NCBI RefSeq assembly: GCF_027924405.1
Contig: NZ_AP026978.1
Span: 4,712,001 to 4,776,000 of the forward strand
Reading direction: 5' to 3'
From: Nocardia sputorum
GTDB taxonomy: Bacteria > Actinomycetota > Actinomycetes > Mycobacteriales > Mycobacteriaceae
DNA: 64,000 nucleotides
The position numbers were made by a program, and so were the translations under genes. The notes under the pieces are model-generated. The model did no database searches, was not told the origin of the DNA, and saw only the letters and a program-made list of their open reading frames with translations. Below are positions 19,526 to 27,478 of this stretch, piece after piece; the first letter of the stretch is position 1; each line of letters opens with the position of its first letter.

Positions 19526-20227
19526 CTAAAAGCCGAGAGACCGGACCAGGTCACGCATCTCGACGCGGAAAAGCTTGGCCGGGTCCTGTGATTGCGGATA
19601 CAGGTGGCCGTACACCTCGAGCGCGATCGGTCCATGCATCCGGCCCCACATACGCAGTGCGAGGGCGAGCGCGTCGGGAGGCAGCTCCGGGAACTCGGAC
19701 CGGACATGCTCGGCCAAGCCCGCGTCGAAGTCGGACCACGCGCAGTCCTCCACGGACTGCGTCGCCGCGGCTTGGGGCCACGCGGCGGCCGCGAGACCGA
19801 CCAGGCCGGTGCAGGCGCGCAATTCGGCCGCGGCGGCGGCCCCGCCCGGCGGCGGCCGATAACCGGCGACCGGATCGCCGTAGATGAGCCGGAATTCGGC
19901 GGGCCGCTCGACCGCCCATGCACGCACTGCTTCCGCCCAGGCGACGATGCGCCCTGCCGGATCGTCGACCGGAACGGCGTCGCGCGCGGCTTCCAGCCGG
20001 TCGACCAAAGCGGTGTAGACGTCCGAGATGAGCGTGGAGATCAAGTCGTCGCGAGTGGCGAAGTAGCCGTAGATCGCGCCCGCCGTCATCCCTATCTCAC
20101 GGGCGATGGCCCGCAGCGAGATCGCGTCCGGGCCGCCCTCGGCCAGGAGCCGCATCGCGATCGTCTCGATGTCCTCCAGCGTCTGGGCGCGCAGGCGCTC
20201 CCGGCGACTTCTCACGATCTCGGCCAC
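19526..20227 (-). CDS. TetR-family transcriptional repressor
   Basis: 233 residues. The N-terminal TetR helix-turn-helix (about 15-60) reads LEDIETIAMRLLAEGGPDAISLRAIAREIGMTAGAIYGYFATRDDLIS. The C-terminal ligand domain includes WAVERPAEFRLIYGDPVAGY and ALRMWGRMHGPIALEVYGHL, typical of the WHG-like TetR C-terminal group. GTG at 20227 is chosen because TAGGGT lies seven bases before it, fitting a leaderless transcript; GTG at 20236 is the longer alternative. Divergent from the NAD(P)-binding gene at 20313, its likely target, with a palindrome between them. Confidence 0.92.
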   Translation of the reverse strand: MAEIVRSRRERLRAQTLEDIETIAMRLLAEGGPDAISLRAIAREIGMTAGAIYGYFATRDDLISTLISDVYTALVDRLEAARDAVPVDDPAGRIVAWAEAVRAWAVERPAEFRLIYGDPVAGYRPPPGGAAAAAELRACTGLVGLAAAAWPQAAATQSVEDCAWSDFDAGLAEHVRSEFPELPPDALALALRMWGRMHGPIALEVYGHLYPQSQDPAKLFRVEMRDLVRSLGF

Positions 20228-20269
20228 GGTTGACACCCTACAGTGTTCGGCTACTATCTGCCGTATTCT

Positions 20270-20288
20270 TACTGAACGCCGTGTAGTA
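20270..20288. promoter_or_regulatory. Candidate TetR operator
   Basis: TACTGAACGCCGTGTAGTA is a 19-bp pseudo-palindrome (7 of 9 pairs match) in the 85-base gap between the TetR gene and the NAD(P)-binding gene, 25 bases before the latter's start. Position fits repression of both; assignment inferred. Confidence 0.5.
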
Positions 20289-20312
20289 AATGAATAGCGT
20301 TAAGGAGTGGTC

Positions 20313-20990
20313 ATGGATATCGGTGTGTTCGGCGCGACCGGCATCATCGGATCGCGCGTCGTCAGCGAAGCGCTGCGCCGGGGGCACCGGGTCACCGCCT
20401 TCACCCGCGATGCGGCGCGGTTTCCGGCCCGGCGCGGGGACGAGGCGTGGGCGGTGGCCGACTGGCTCGACGCCGGCAGCATCGCCGAGGCGATCACCGG
20501 CCGCGACGTCGTCGTAAGCGCTGTGAACGCCGGCCACGGCATCGCCGACACCATCGCCAGGGCGGACGATTTCGTGGTGGGCGCGCGGGCGATGGTCGCC
20601 GCGCTCGACCGGCAGCCGCGCGTGCGCCTGATCGCGGTGGGCGGGGCGGGCAGCCTCGAGGTGGCACCCGGCATGCAACTGCTGGACACCGGAGAGGAGT
20701 TCACCCGCACCCTCACCGAGGTGCTCGACGTGCCCGCTGAGTACGCCCGCGTCGTGCGCGCATTACGCGAGGCCTTGAACATCTATCGGCTGTCCAACCG
20801 CAAGTGGACCTATCTGAGCCCCTCCTCCGGACGGATCAATCCCGGCGAGCGCACCGGCCGCTTCCGGATCGGCGGTGATCAACTCCTGGTCGGCGGCCCG
20901 GACATCTCCGCGGAAGACGTGGCCGTCGCCCTCCTCGACGAAGTCGAACTGCCACGCTTCGTCCAGCGCCGCTTCACCGTCGGCTACTGA
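20313..20990 (+). CDS. NAD(P)-binding epimerase/NmrA-like reductase
   Basis: 225-residue Rossmann-fold protein of the atypical short-chain dehydrogenase group. The N-terminus DIGVFGATGIIGSRVVSEALRRGHRVTAFTRD carries the GxxGxxG dinucleotide motif. VVSAVNAGHG and VRLIAVGGAGSLEV follow, and ISAEDVAVALLDEVE is typical near the C-terminus. A classical YxxxK pair is not evident, as in NmrA-like members, which may be reductases or redox-sensing binders. ATG at 20313 has AAGGAG five bases upstream. The divergent TetR gene probably controls it. Confidence 0.85.
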   Translation: MDIGVFGATGIIGSRVVSEALRRGHRVTAFTRDAARFPARRGDEAWAVADWLDAGSIAEAITGRDVVVSAVNAGHGIADTIARADDFVVGARAMVAALDRQPRVRLIAVGGAGSLEVAPGMQLLDTGEEFTRTLTEVLDVPAEYARVVRALREALNIYRLSNRKWTYLSPSSGRINPGERTGRFRIGGDQLLVGGPDISAEDVAVALLDEVELPRFVQRRFTVGY

Positions 20991-21352
20991 GCGGACGCAC
21001 CAGGCGGAAGCCGCGCTCCACCACGATCGCCACGTCTGCGGGACCTGGCCTCGGCCAGGTGGCCGGCGCGAACGCCGACCGAGCGCGGCTCGCAGCGGCT
21101 GCCGCGATGGGGTCGGCAGCGTGCGAATGATCACCGGCGCCCTGTGCGCCGCACCGCTGTCGCGTGCCCGACCGCTGCACATGTCCACAGCACGGGCCCG
21201 ATCATCGACCACCGCCCGCTTGCAAGAGCTGACCATCGGGACCGGTGCCGGGCACGCGGTTTCTGTCGGACCCCTCCGACACAATACGAAGTGTCGGACG
21301 TCGATCTGGTTGCCACACAAAGTAATCCGCAACCCGAGAGATAGGGGTCCTC
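20991..21352. other. Intergenic region with a hairpin and an operator-like repeat cluster
   Basis: About 360 bases without a gene. After the upstream stop there is ACCTGGCC-TC-GGCCAGGT (21053-21070), a compact inverted repeat that may end transcription although no T run follows. Further right is the TGTCGGA repeat cluster at 21264-21298, just before the next gene. Confidence 0.5.
21264..21298. promoter_or_regulatory. Cluster of three TGTCGGA half-sites
   Basis: TGTCGGA (21264-21270), its complement TCCGACA (21275-21281) and TGTCGGA again (21292-21298). The outer pair forms a perfect 8-bp inverted repeat TCCGACAC/GTGTCGGA around AATACGAA, and the first pair forms TCGGA-CCCC-TCCGA. It lies 55-89 bases before the gene at 21353, consistent with a multi-site operator. 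Confidence 0.5.
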
Positions 21353-21895
21353 ATGCCCGACGTCAAAGCTTCGACGCCCGACCGACGCGCCGTGGACCAC
21401 GAAGAGCCCGTGGCCTTCACGGCGGAAATCGACCGGCACCGGTCCCTGCTGCGCCCCGCTGCGCAGGATTACCGGTGGCGCGTGGCCCAGCGGATCGAGC
21501 ACCTGGATCCGTCGGACCAGGAGCCGTGGCTGCGGCAGGCGGACCAACTGGTCGAGTCGCTGATGATCGACCCGGTCCGGCACAGCGATTTGGACTTGGA
21601 TGCTTACCGAGCCATCCGGGACGGCATCCCCGTCCACTACGACACCGAACGCAGAACGTACGTCTTGCGTCGCCCGGGGCAGGACCCGCTGGTGATCCGC
21701 CCCGGATTGCCCGAGCATCGACTCGGCGTCATCGCACGGCTGGCCTCGCGCGGATTGCGGCTCGAACAGATACAGGTCGTCGCGCTCACCACGGCTCAGA
21801 TGGTGGCGCCGCACGAGGCGGCACGGCGACCCGCGCACGCGCCACAAGTCGAACGCGGCGGTACCACGAAGACCTCGCGCACCGGGAAGGTCTGA
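21353..21895 (+). CDS. Hypothetical actinobacterial protein
   Basis: 180 residues, soluble, no signal peptide or membrane segment and no family I recognise. The middle (about 45-110: YRWRVAQRIEHLDPSDQEPWLRQ..., RAIRDGIPVHYDTERRTYVLRRPGQ) looks globular, with a short beta-rich segment; the last 30 residues are basic and probably disordered. ATG at 21353 has AGGGG nearby. It is preceded by a striking half-site cluster, so it is probably regulated. It converges on rpsA across a 19-bp perfect hairpin. Confidence 0.65.
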   Translation: MPDVKASTPDRRAVDHEEPVAFTAEIDRHRSLLRPAAQDYRWRVAQRIEHLDPSDQEPWLRQADQLVESLMIDPVRHSDLDLDAYRAIRDGIPVHYDTERRTYVLRRPGQDPLVIRPGLPEHRLGVIARLASRGLRLEQIQVVALTTAQMVAPHEAARRPAHAPQVERGGTTKTSRTGKV

Positions 21896-21909
21896 AGGCG
21901 CTCAGCGAA

Positions 21910-21952
21910 AACGACTGTGCCCCAACCGAATGCCGGTTGGGGCACAGTCGTT
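21910..21952. terminator. Strong bidirectional terminator (rpsA / hypothetical gene)
   Basis: Perfect 19-bp stem (21910-21928 with 21934-21952, AACGACTGTGCCCCAACCG) and a 5-base loop, between the convergent stops at 21895 and 21967. Confidence 0.9.
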
Positions 21953-21966
21953 CGAACTATTGCCTA

Positions 21967-23433
21967 TCAGGCGTTGCCGGACAGCTTCTCCCGCAGCGCC
22001 GCCAGCTGGGCGTCGCTGGCCAGCGAACCACCGGCGGGCTCGGCCTGGCTGGCGGAGGACTGCGAACCGCTCTCGGAGGAGTAGTTCGACGCGCCGCCAC
22101 CGTTCGCGGCCTCGGCCGCGGCGTCGGCCGCCATCTTCTCCATCTGCGCGGTGTGCATCTTGTGGCGACGCTCCGCCTCGGCGTAGCGGCCTTCCCACTC
22201 CTCGCGCTGCTTGTCGAAGCCCTCGAGCCACTCGTTGGTGTCGGGGTCGAAGCCCTCGGGGAAGATGTAGTTGCCCTGCTCGTCGTAGCTGTCGGCCATG
22301 CCGTACTTCGACGGGTCGAACTCGGCGTGGTAGTCCTCGTTGGCCTGCTTGAGGCTCAGCGAGATCCGGCGGCGCTCCAGGTCGATGTCGATGACCTTGA
22401 CCATCGCGTCGTCGCCGACGGCCACGACCTGGTCCGGCACCTCGACGTGGCGCTCGGCCAGCTCGGAGATGTGCACCAGGCCCTCGATGCCCTCCTCGAC
22501 GCGGACGAACGCGCCGAACGGAACGAGCTTGGTGACCTTGCCCGGCACGATCTGGCCGATCGCGTGGGTGCGGGCGAACTGACGCCACGGGTCTTCCTGG
22601 GTCGCCTTGAGCGACAGCGAGACGCGCTCGCGGTCCAGGTCGACGTCGAGCACCTCGACGGTGACCTCGTTGCCCACCTCGACGACCTCGGACGGGTGGT
22701 CGATGTGCTTCCAGGACAGCTCGGAGACGTGCACCAGACCGTCCACGCCGCCCAGGTCGACGAAGGCGCCGAAGTTGACGATCGAGGAGACCACACCCTT
22801 GCGGACCTGGCCCTTCTGCAGCTGGTGCAGGAACTCGCTGCGGACCTCGGACTGGGTCTGCTCCAGCCAGGCGCGGCGGGACAGCACCACGTTGTTGCGG
22901 TTCTTGTCCAGCTCGATGATCTTGGCCTCGATCTCCTTGCCGACGTACGGCTGGAGATCGCGGACCCGCCGCATCTCGACCAGCGACGCGGGCAGGAAGC
23001 CGCGCAGGCCGATGTCGAGGATCAGGCCGCCCTTGACGACCTCGATGACGGTGCCCTTGACGGCCTCGTCCTTCTCCTTGAGCTCCTCGATGGTGCCCCA
23101 CGCACGCTCGTACTGCGCCCGCTTCTTCGACAGGATCAGGCGGCCTTCCTTGTCCTCCTTGGTGAGAACAAGGGCCTCGACCTCATCGCCCACGGAAACG
23201 ACCTCGTTGGGGTCGACGTCGTGCTTGATGGAGAGTTCGCGAGAGGGGATGACGCCTTCGGTCTTGTAACCGATGTCGAGCAGGACCTCGTCGCGATCGA
23301 CCTTGACGATGGTTCCTTCGACGATGTCGCCGTCGTTGAAGTACTTGATCGTGGCGTCGATGGCGGCGAGGAAATCCTCGGCGGAGCCGATGTCGTTGAC
23401 GGCTACCTGCGGCGAGGTGACGGTGGTGGGCAT
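21967..23433 (-). CDS. rpsA: 30S ribosomal protein S1
   Basis: 488 residues with four S1 RNA-binding domains. The first opens GDIVEGTIVKVDRDEVLLDIGYKTEGVIPSREL; others are recognised by KGVVSSIVNFGAFVDLGGVDGLVHVSELSW and PGKVTKLVPFGAFVRVEEGIEGLVHISEL. S1 helps mRNA bind the 30S subunit. The start MPTTVTSPQVAVNDIGSAEDFL matches the conserved mycobacterial RpsA N-terminus, so ATG at 23433 is preferred over one 42 bases upstream. The C-terminus is an Ala/Gln-rich tail ending LAALREKLSGNA, the segment discussed in pyrazinoic-acid binding of mycobacterial RpsA. Confidence 0.97.
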   Translation of the reverse strand: MPTTVTSPQVAVNDIGSAEDFLAAIDATIKYFNDGDIVEGTIVKVDRDEVLLDIGYKTEGVIPSRELSIKHDVDPNEVVSVGDEVEALVLTKEDKEGRLILSKKRAQYERAWGTIEELKEKDEAVKGTVIEVVKGGLILDIGLRGFLPASLVEMRRVRDLQPYVGKEIEAKIIELDKNRNNVVLSRRAWLEQTQSEVRSEFLHQLQKGQVRKGVVSSIVNFGAFVDLGGVDGLVHVSELSWKHIDHPSEVVEVGNEVTVEVLDVDLDRERVSLSLKATQEDPWRQFARTHAIGQIVPGKVTKLVPFGAFVRVEEGIEGLVHISELAERHVEVPDQVVAVGDDAMVKVIDIDLERRRISLSLKQANEDYHAEFDPSKYGMADSYDEQGNYIFPEGFDPDTNEWLEGFDKQREEWEGRYAEAERRHKMHTAQMEKMAADAAAEAANGGGASNYSSESGSQSSASQAEPAGGSLASDAQLAALREKLSGNA

Positions 23434-23660
23434 ATGTCGGTTTGCTCCGGACGGATTGTGGTCGGTTGCGGACATTGGAACTTTCGGTACGCTGCGATCT
23501 CACCGCGAGGTGTGAAGACGGACACTTAGGAACGTACCGCACGCGACGCGCGTGAAACTCAGCACGGGTTGAACTCCGGTACGGTTGTACGGAAGACACT
23601 CGCGCGTTCAGCGTACGCGACCTCGGTCCGGGCGGGCAAACCGTCGGGTCGCCACGCCGA

Positions 23661-23666
23661 TAGTCT
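23661..23666 (+). promoter_or_regulatory. -10 hexamer of a leaderless promoter (methyltransferase gene)
   Basis: TAGTCT lies seven bases before the GTG at 23674, placing the transcription start at the start codon. Confidence 0.55.
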
Positions 23667-23673
23667 GATCGGC

Positions 23674-24525
23674 GTGTCGGAAGATCGCCATGCGCAAGCA
23701 AACGCACTGCTCGGAACGGCGGGCACGGCGCGGACCCGGATCGGATCGGCGGCCAGCAGGGTGGCCAGCCGACGGTGGTGGGACGCCGATGCCGCCCAAT
23801 ACCACGAGACGCACGGGGATTTCCTCGGCGTCGACTCCGCCGGCGGCGAGTTCGTGTGGTGCCCCGAGGGTCTCCACGAGGGCGATATGCGATTCCTCGG
23901 GGATGTCTCCGGCAAGCGGGTGCTGGAGATCGGCTGCGGCTCGGCCCCGTGCTCGCGCTGGCTGGCGGGACAAGGCGCGCGTCCGGTCGGGCTCGATCTG
24001 TCGCGCGGCATGCTGGAGCGGGGCCTGGCGGTGATGGCGCGCGGCGGTCCGCGGGTGCCGCTGGTCCAGGCGGACGCCGAGGCCCTTCCGTTCGCGGAGG
24101 CGTCGTTCGATCTGGCCTGCTCGGCGTTCGGCGCGGTGCCGTTCGTCGCCGATTCGGGGTTGGTGATGCGCGAGGTGGCGCGCGTGCTGCGGCCGGGTGG
24201 ACGCTGGGTCTTCTCCGTGAACCACCCGATGCGCTGGATCTTCCCGGACGATCCCGGCCCGGCGGGGCTGACCGCCACCATCCCGTACTTCGATCGCACG
24301 CCTTACGTCGAGCTCGACGGCGACGACGTGCCCGTCTACGTCGAGCACCACCGCACCATCGGCGACCGGGTCCGGGAGATCGTCGCGGCGGGACTGGTGG
24401 TGGAGGACATCGTCGAACCGGAATGGCCGGAGTGGCTCGAGCGCGAATGGGGGCAGTGGAGCCCGCTGCGCGGCGAGTTGTTCCCCGGTACGGCCATCTT
24501 CGTCACGAGGAAGCCCGGACCGTGA
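23674..24525 (+). CDS. Class I SAM-dependent methyltransferase
   Basis: 283 residues. The Rossmann core is complete: motif I VLEIGCGSAPCSRWLAGQGARPVGLDLS, motif II-like VPLVQADAEALPFAEASFDLACS and MREVARVLRPGGRWVFSVNHP. The N-terminal RRWWDADAAQYHETHGDFLG and WCPEGLHEGDM are typical of an actinobacterial group found beside rpsA/polA. The substrate is unknown. The leaderless GTG at 23674 is preferred over a frame opening about 100 bases earlier. It is divergent from rpsA. Its last 23 bases overlap the 3' end of the opposite-strand gene at 24503. Confidence 0.88.
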   Translation: MSEDRHAQANALLGTAGTARTRIGSAASRVASRRWWDADAAQYHETHGDFLGVDSAGGEFVWCPEGLHEGDMRFLGDVSGKRVLEIGCGSAPCSRWLAGQGARPVGLDLSRGMLERGLAVMARGGPRVPLVQADAEALPFAEASFDLACSAFGAVPFVADSGLVMREVARVLRPGGRWVFSVNHPMRWIFPDDPGPAGLTATIPYFDRTPYVELDGDDVPVYVEHHRTIGDRVREIVAAGLVVEDIVEPEWPEWLEREWGQWSPLRGELFPGTAIFVTRKPGP

Positions 24526-24811
24526 GGTGCCGGTCGTCGATCAGCTCGAGGAGGGATACCTCGTGGCTGACCAGCAGCATCTGCGTTCGGGGCAGGTCGA
24601 TGAGCTTGTGCAGGCTGTCCCGGAAGGCTTCGGCCTCCGCCATGGTGTCGAAATCCAGCTCCACGAGCACCCGGTTCGGGTTGTGCGTGAATCGGGCCAC
24701 CCGGCAGTTGCGAGCTCCGGCCTCCGCGAAGAACTGCTCCAGACCGTCGAACGCGGGCTTCCACGTCTCGTAGTCACGCACGGTGTCGTCGATGTGCACG
24801 ATCGTGGTCAT
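24503..24811 (-). CDS. Small dimeric alpha/beta-barrel-like protein
   Basis: 102 residues: TTIVHIDDTVRDYETWKPAFDGL, NCRVARFTHNPNRVLVELDFDTMAEAEAFRDSL and QMLLVSHEVSLLEL. The alternating strand-helix pattern with an initial acidic loop resembles ABM/YCII-type ferredoxin-like small proteins; no catalytic residues are evident. ATG at 24811 has GAAAGGGG five bases upstream; an adjacent ATG at 24814 is possible. Its 3' end overlaps that of the methyltransferase by 23 bases on the opposite strand. It begins about 100 bases beyond the ribbon-helix-helix gene's stop. Confidence 0.65.
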   Translation of the reverse strand: MTTIVHIDDTVRDYETWKPAFDGLEQFFAEAGARNCRVARFTHNPNRVLVELDFDTMAEAEAFRDSLHKLIDLPRTQMLLVSHEVSLLELIDDRHLTVRASS

Positions 24812-24911
24812 CATTTCCCCTTTCGGTGCCGATGGCCGGACATTTGCTGACACCTTGCAGTCTTCGCGCCCTCGAGCCAGGGCACCATCTCTGATCGGTA
24901 TCGAGGTCGTG

Positions 24912-25070
24912 TCACTGCGACTTCGGTTTGCGCCCCGCCTGCTCCAGCGCCAGACGCAGCGCGTATTCGATCTGGGCGTTGATACTGCGCAGGTCGTCGG
25001 CCGCCCACTTCGCGATGGCGTCGTGGACGGCCGGGTCCAGGCGTAGCAGCAGTTTCTTGCGCTCGGCCAT
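24912..25070 (-). CDS. Small ribbon-helix-helix (Arc/CopG-like) DNA-binding protein
   Basis: 52 residues: MAERKKLLLRLDPAVHDAIA, then KWAADDLRSINAQIEYALRLALEQAGRKPKSQ. The N-terminal strand (KKLLLRLDP) and the helix with RSINAQIEYALRLAL are the classic RHH signature for dimeric DNA-binding proteins, including antitoxins and small repressors. ATG at 25070, with GAGG overlapping the TGA of the SPFH gene 13 bases upstream, so the two form an operon. A 15-bp palindrome in front of the operon is a plausible site for autoregulation. No toxin-like partner is seen. Confidence 0.78.
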   Translation of the reverse strand: MAERKKLLLRLDPAVHDAIAKWAADDLRSINAQIEYALRLALEQAGRKPKSQ

Positions 25071-25082
25071 GGGCAGTCCGCC

Positions 25083-25967
25083 TCAGGAGTAGAGCGAACC
25101 GGCGTTGACGACGGGCTGGGTGGGACGGTCACCGCACAGGACGACGAGCAGGTTCGACACCATCGCCGCCTTGCGCTCCTCGTCCAGTTCCACCATGCCC
25201 TCCTGGGTGAGCCGCTCCAGCGCCAGCCCGACCATTCCGACCGCGCCTTCGACGATCCTGGTCCGCGCCGCGACCACCTGGGCGGCCTGCTGGCGAACCA
25301 GCATCGCCTGGGCGATCTCGGGCGCGTAGGCGAGGTGGGTGATCCGCGCCTCCAGCACCTCGATACCCGCCATCTCGGTGCGTTCCCGCAGTTCGACGGT
25401 CAGTTCCTCGGCCACCTCGGCGCCGTCGCGCAGGCTGGTGGTGTCGGCCTCGTGCGCGTCGTACGGGTGCGTCGTGGCCAGGTGCCGGACGGCCGCTTCG
25501 GACTGGGTCTCGACGTACTCCTCGTAGTCGTCGACGGCGAAGGCGGCCTTGAAGCTGTCCACCACCCGGTAGACGACCACCGCGGCGATCTCCACGGGGT
25601 TGCCGTCGGCGTCGTTGACCTTCAGCTTCTGCGTCTCGAAGTTGCGCACGCGCAGCGAGATGCTCTTGCGGTCGGTCAACGGGAGCACCGAGAAGAAGCC
25701 CGGTTCGCTCACCGAGCCGACGTAGCGGCCGAAGAACTGGACCACCTTGGCCTCGTTCGGGTTCACCACCGTCAGCCCGGTCGCGAGCAGCAGCAGGACG
25801 ACGACCACGACGGTCGCCGCCACCGCGCCGCCCACGGCGAGGGCGTTGCCGTCCCGGGCGCCCACGACGAAACCGAGCGCCGCGCCGCCGCCGAACAAGA
25901 CCGTGAGCACGAACCACCCCAGCAGCACCAGGAAGCCGTTGACGTGGAACGCGGGTCGAAACTGCAT
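25083..25967 (-). CDS. SPFH/Band 7 membrane protein (slipin/stomatin-like)
   Basis: 294 residues. Two N-terminal hydrophobic segments (about 10-35 and 44-64) are followed by an SPFH domain (about 68-230: [46 protein letters not shown]..., [36 protein letters not shown]). A helical C-terminal part with [28 protein letters not shown] drives oligomerisation in the family. SPFH proteins scaffold membrane domains and proteases. ATG at 25967 with GGAGG five bases upstream. Followed at 13 bases by the RHH gene; preceded by a perfect palindrome. Confidence 0.9.
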   Translation of the reverse strand: MQFRPAFHVNGFLVLLGWFVLTVLFGGGAALGFVVGARDGNALAVGGAVAATVVVVVLLLLATGLTVVNPNEAKVVQFFGRYVGSVSEPGFFSVLPLTDRKSISLRVRNFETQKLKVNDADGNPVEIAAVVVYRVVDSFKAAFAVDDYEEYVETQSEAAVRHLATTHPYDAHEADTTSLRDGAEVAEELTVELRERTEMAGIEVLEARITHLAYAPEIAQAMLVRQQAAQVVAARTRIVEGAVGMVGLALERLTQEGMVELDEERKAAMVSNLLVVLCGDRPTQPVVNAGSLYS

Positions 25968-25979
25968 GACATCCTCCCA

Positions 25980-25994
25980 ATATCAGAGTGATAT
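25980..25994. promoter_or_regulatory. Perfect AT-rich palindrome before the SPFH-RHH operon
   Basis: ATATCA-GAG-TGATAT, a perfect 15-bp palindrome, overlaps a second one GTGATATCAC (25988-25997), giving repeated TGATAT half-sites directly upstream of the ribosome site. AT-rich in a GC-rich genome, so unlikely by chance. A site for the operon's own RHH protein is proposed. Confidence 0.55.
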
Positions 25995-26046
25995 CACGAA
26001 GATAGCATGCTGCCGCCGCGCCCGGCCAGAGCGCGGCGGCGGCGAA

Positions 26047-27408
26047 TCACCCGGCGTCCGGCCGGATATTACGGTTGAAGCGGAACAGATTGCGGGGATC
26101 GTGCCGAGCCTTGAGCGCGGCCAGCCGGGCGTAGGTGTCCGGCCGATACCCCGCTCGGGTCTGTGCCTCGTCCGCTTCGGCGCCCGCGCCGTAGAGGAAA
26201 TTCAGGCTGTGGCCGAGCGTCCACGGCGCCAGCGCTGCGCGGATTCTCGCCCGGGTCGCGGTGTCGGCCGGATCGGTGATGATCCGCACGATGTACGCCG
26301 CGTCGCGATGGTCCACCGCGATCCCGGCGTCGCCGGTGCGGGCCAGCGCGCCACCGAGATGACGCACGTCGACGACCGCCCCGGCGCCGGATTCCGGGCC
26401 GGCGACGTCGAGCAGGGCCGCGGCAGTCTCCGCGGTGAACTCGCCGAGCAGGGCGTTGGTGGCCGCGTAGGCGTGCGGGTGGTCGGGGTCGCTGTGAATG
26501 GTGTGCGACTCGGTGTACGGCATGGCGCGCAGGTCGTCCTTCAGGCGTTCCCCGACCGCCCGCAACGGCGCGACCAGTCGTTCGCCTTCCTCGGCGGGCC
26601 CGTTGTACGCGATCCGGACCGAGGCGACGTACCGTCCCCGCAGCGGCGCGGGCACCTGCGGGATGTCCGGGAAGGCCAGCATGGTGACCGTCGAGGTCAC
26701 TTCGTCCGGCACGGTCGCGGTCCACCGCCGCCACGCCTCCAGCGCCCGCTCGACCAGCGGCGTGTCGAAGACCAGCTGTCCGCCGTACACCGTTTTCACC
26801 GGAACCAGGCCGACCTCCAGCCCCGTCACGACGCCGAAGTTGCCGCCGCTGCCGAGCACCGCGCCGAACAACTCGTCCTCCGGCGTCAGAGTGCGCACCC
26901 GGCCGTCGGCGGTGACCAGCTCGATCGTCCGCACGTGCTCGGCCGCGTAGCCGAACTGACGCGCCAGCAGCCCGACGCCGCCGCCGAGCAGATAGCCCAC
27001 CACGCCGACCGACGGCGACGAACCGTTCAGCGGCGCCAATCCGTGCTCGGCCGCCGCCTCGACCAGCGCGCCGGCACGCACCCCCGCGCCGACGTACGCG
27101 GTCCGGCGGGCCGGGTCGATCCGGACGCCCGTCATCCGCCGGGTGCTGATCAGCAACCCACCGTCCGTGGCGACGGACAGCCCGTGGCCGGTGGCCTGCA
27201 CGGCGATCGGCAGATCGTGGCGCGCGGCGTACTCCACGGCGGCGCGCACGTCCTCGGCGTGCACCGCCCCGACGACCAGCGCGGGCCGGTGCGTATAGGC
27301 GGTTTGGAAGCCGGCGATCTCCGCGTCGTAGCCCTCGTCCCCGGGGCGGAAGACCGGACCGGTGAAGATATCGAGCTTTTCCGTGGTCTGTGCTGCGTTG
27401 TTTCCCAT
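26047..27408 (-). CDS. FAD-linked oxidoreductase, berberine bridge enzyme-like
   Basis: 453 residues. The PCMH-type FAD-binding domain (about 35-210) includes RPALVVGAVHAEDVRAAVEYAARHDLPIAVQATGHGLS, whose His fits the position for covalent FAD attachment, and VGYLLGGGVGLLARQFGYAAEHV. The C-terminal BBE segment ends TYARLAALKARHDPRNLFRFNRNI. Such enzymes oxidise sugars, alcohols or alkaloid-like compounds; the substrate is unknown and no secretion signal is seen. ATG at 27408 (GTG at 27426 possible). Divergent from a LysR regulator, its probable controller. Confidence 0.88.
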   Translation of the reverse strand: MGNNAAQTTEKLDIFTGPVFRPGDEGYDAEIAGFQTAYTHRPALVVGAVHAEDVRAAVEYAARHDLPIAVQATGHGLSVATDGGLLISTRRMTGVRIDPARRTAYVGAGVRAGALVEAAAEHGLAPLNGSSPSVGVVGYLLGGGVGLLARQFGYAAEHVRTIELVTADGRVRTLTPEDELFGAVLGSGGNFGVVTGLEVGLVPVKTVYGGQLVFDTPLVERALEAWRRWTATVPDEVTSTVTMLAFPDIPQVPAPLRGRYVASVRIAYNGPAEEGERLVAPLRAVGERLKDDLRAMPYTESHTIHSDPDHPHAYAATNALLGEFTAETAAALLDVAGPESGAGAVVDVRHLGGALARTGDAGIAVDHRDAAYIVRIITDPADTATRARIRAALAPWTLGHSLNFLYGAGAEADEAQTRAGYRPDTYARLAALKARHDPRNLFRFNRNIRPDAG

Positions 27409-27434
27409 GCTTCGACCATGCTCCACGAGGCGTC

Positions 27435-27455
27435 AGAAGTAAAACAGATACTTCT
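27435..27455. promoter_or_regulatory. LysR-type operator between the FAD oxidase and lysR
   Basis: AGAAGTA-AAACAGA-TACTTCT is a perfect inverted repeat with 7-bp arms and a 7-base spacer, in the 70-base gap between divergent genes. It ends nine bases before the lysR TATAAT box, a usual position for autoregulation. Confidence 0.62.
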
Positions 27456-27464
27456 TCTGAACGT

Positions 27465-27470
27465 TATAAT
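27465..27470 (+). promoter_or_regulatory. Consensus -10 box of lysR
   Basis: A perfect TATAAT, rare in this GC-rich DNA, eight bases before the lysR ATG, suggesting leaderless transcription. Confidence 0.65.
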
Positions 27471-27478
27471 GATTAGTT

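Noticed and set aside
24912..25070. The ribbon-helix-helix gene as a classical toxin-antitoxin antitoxin
   Set aside because: Neither neighbour resembles a RelE, PIN, HicA or MazF toxin; the partner is an SPFH membrane protein, so a simple toxin-antitoxin call is not supported.
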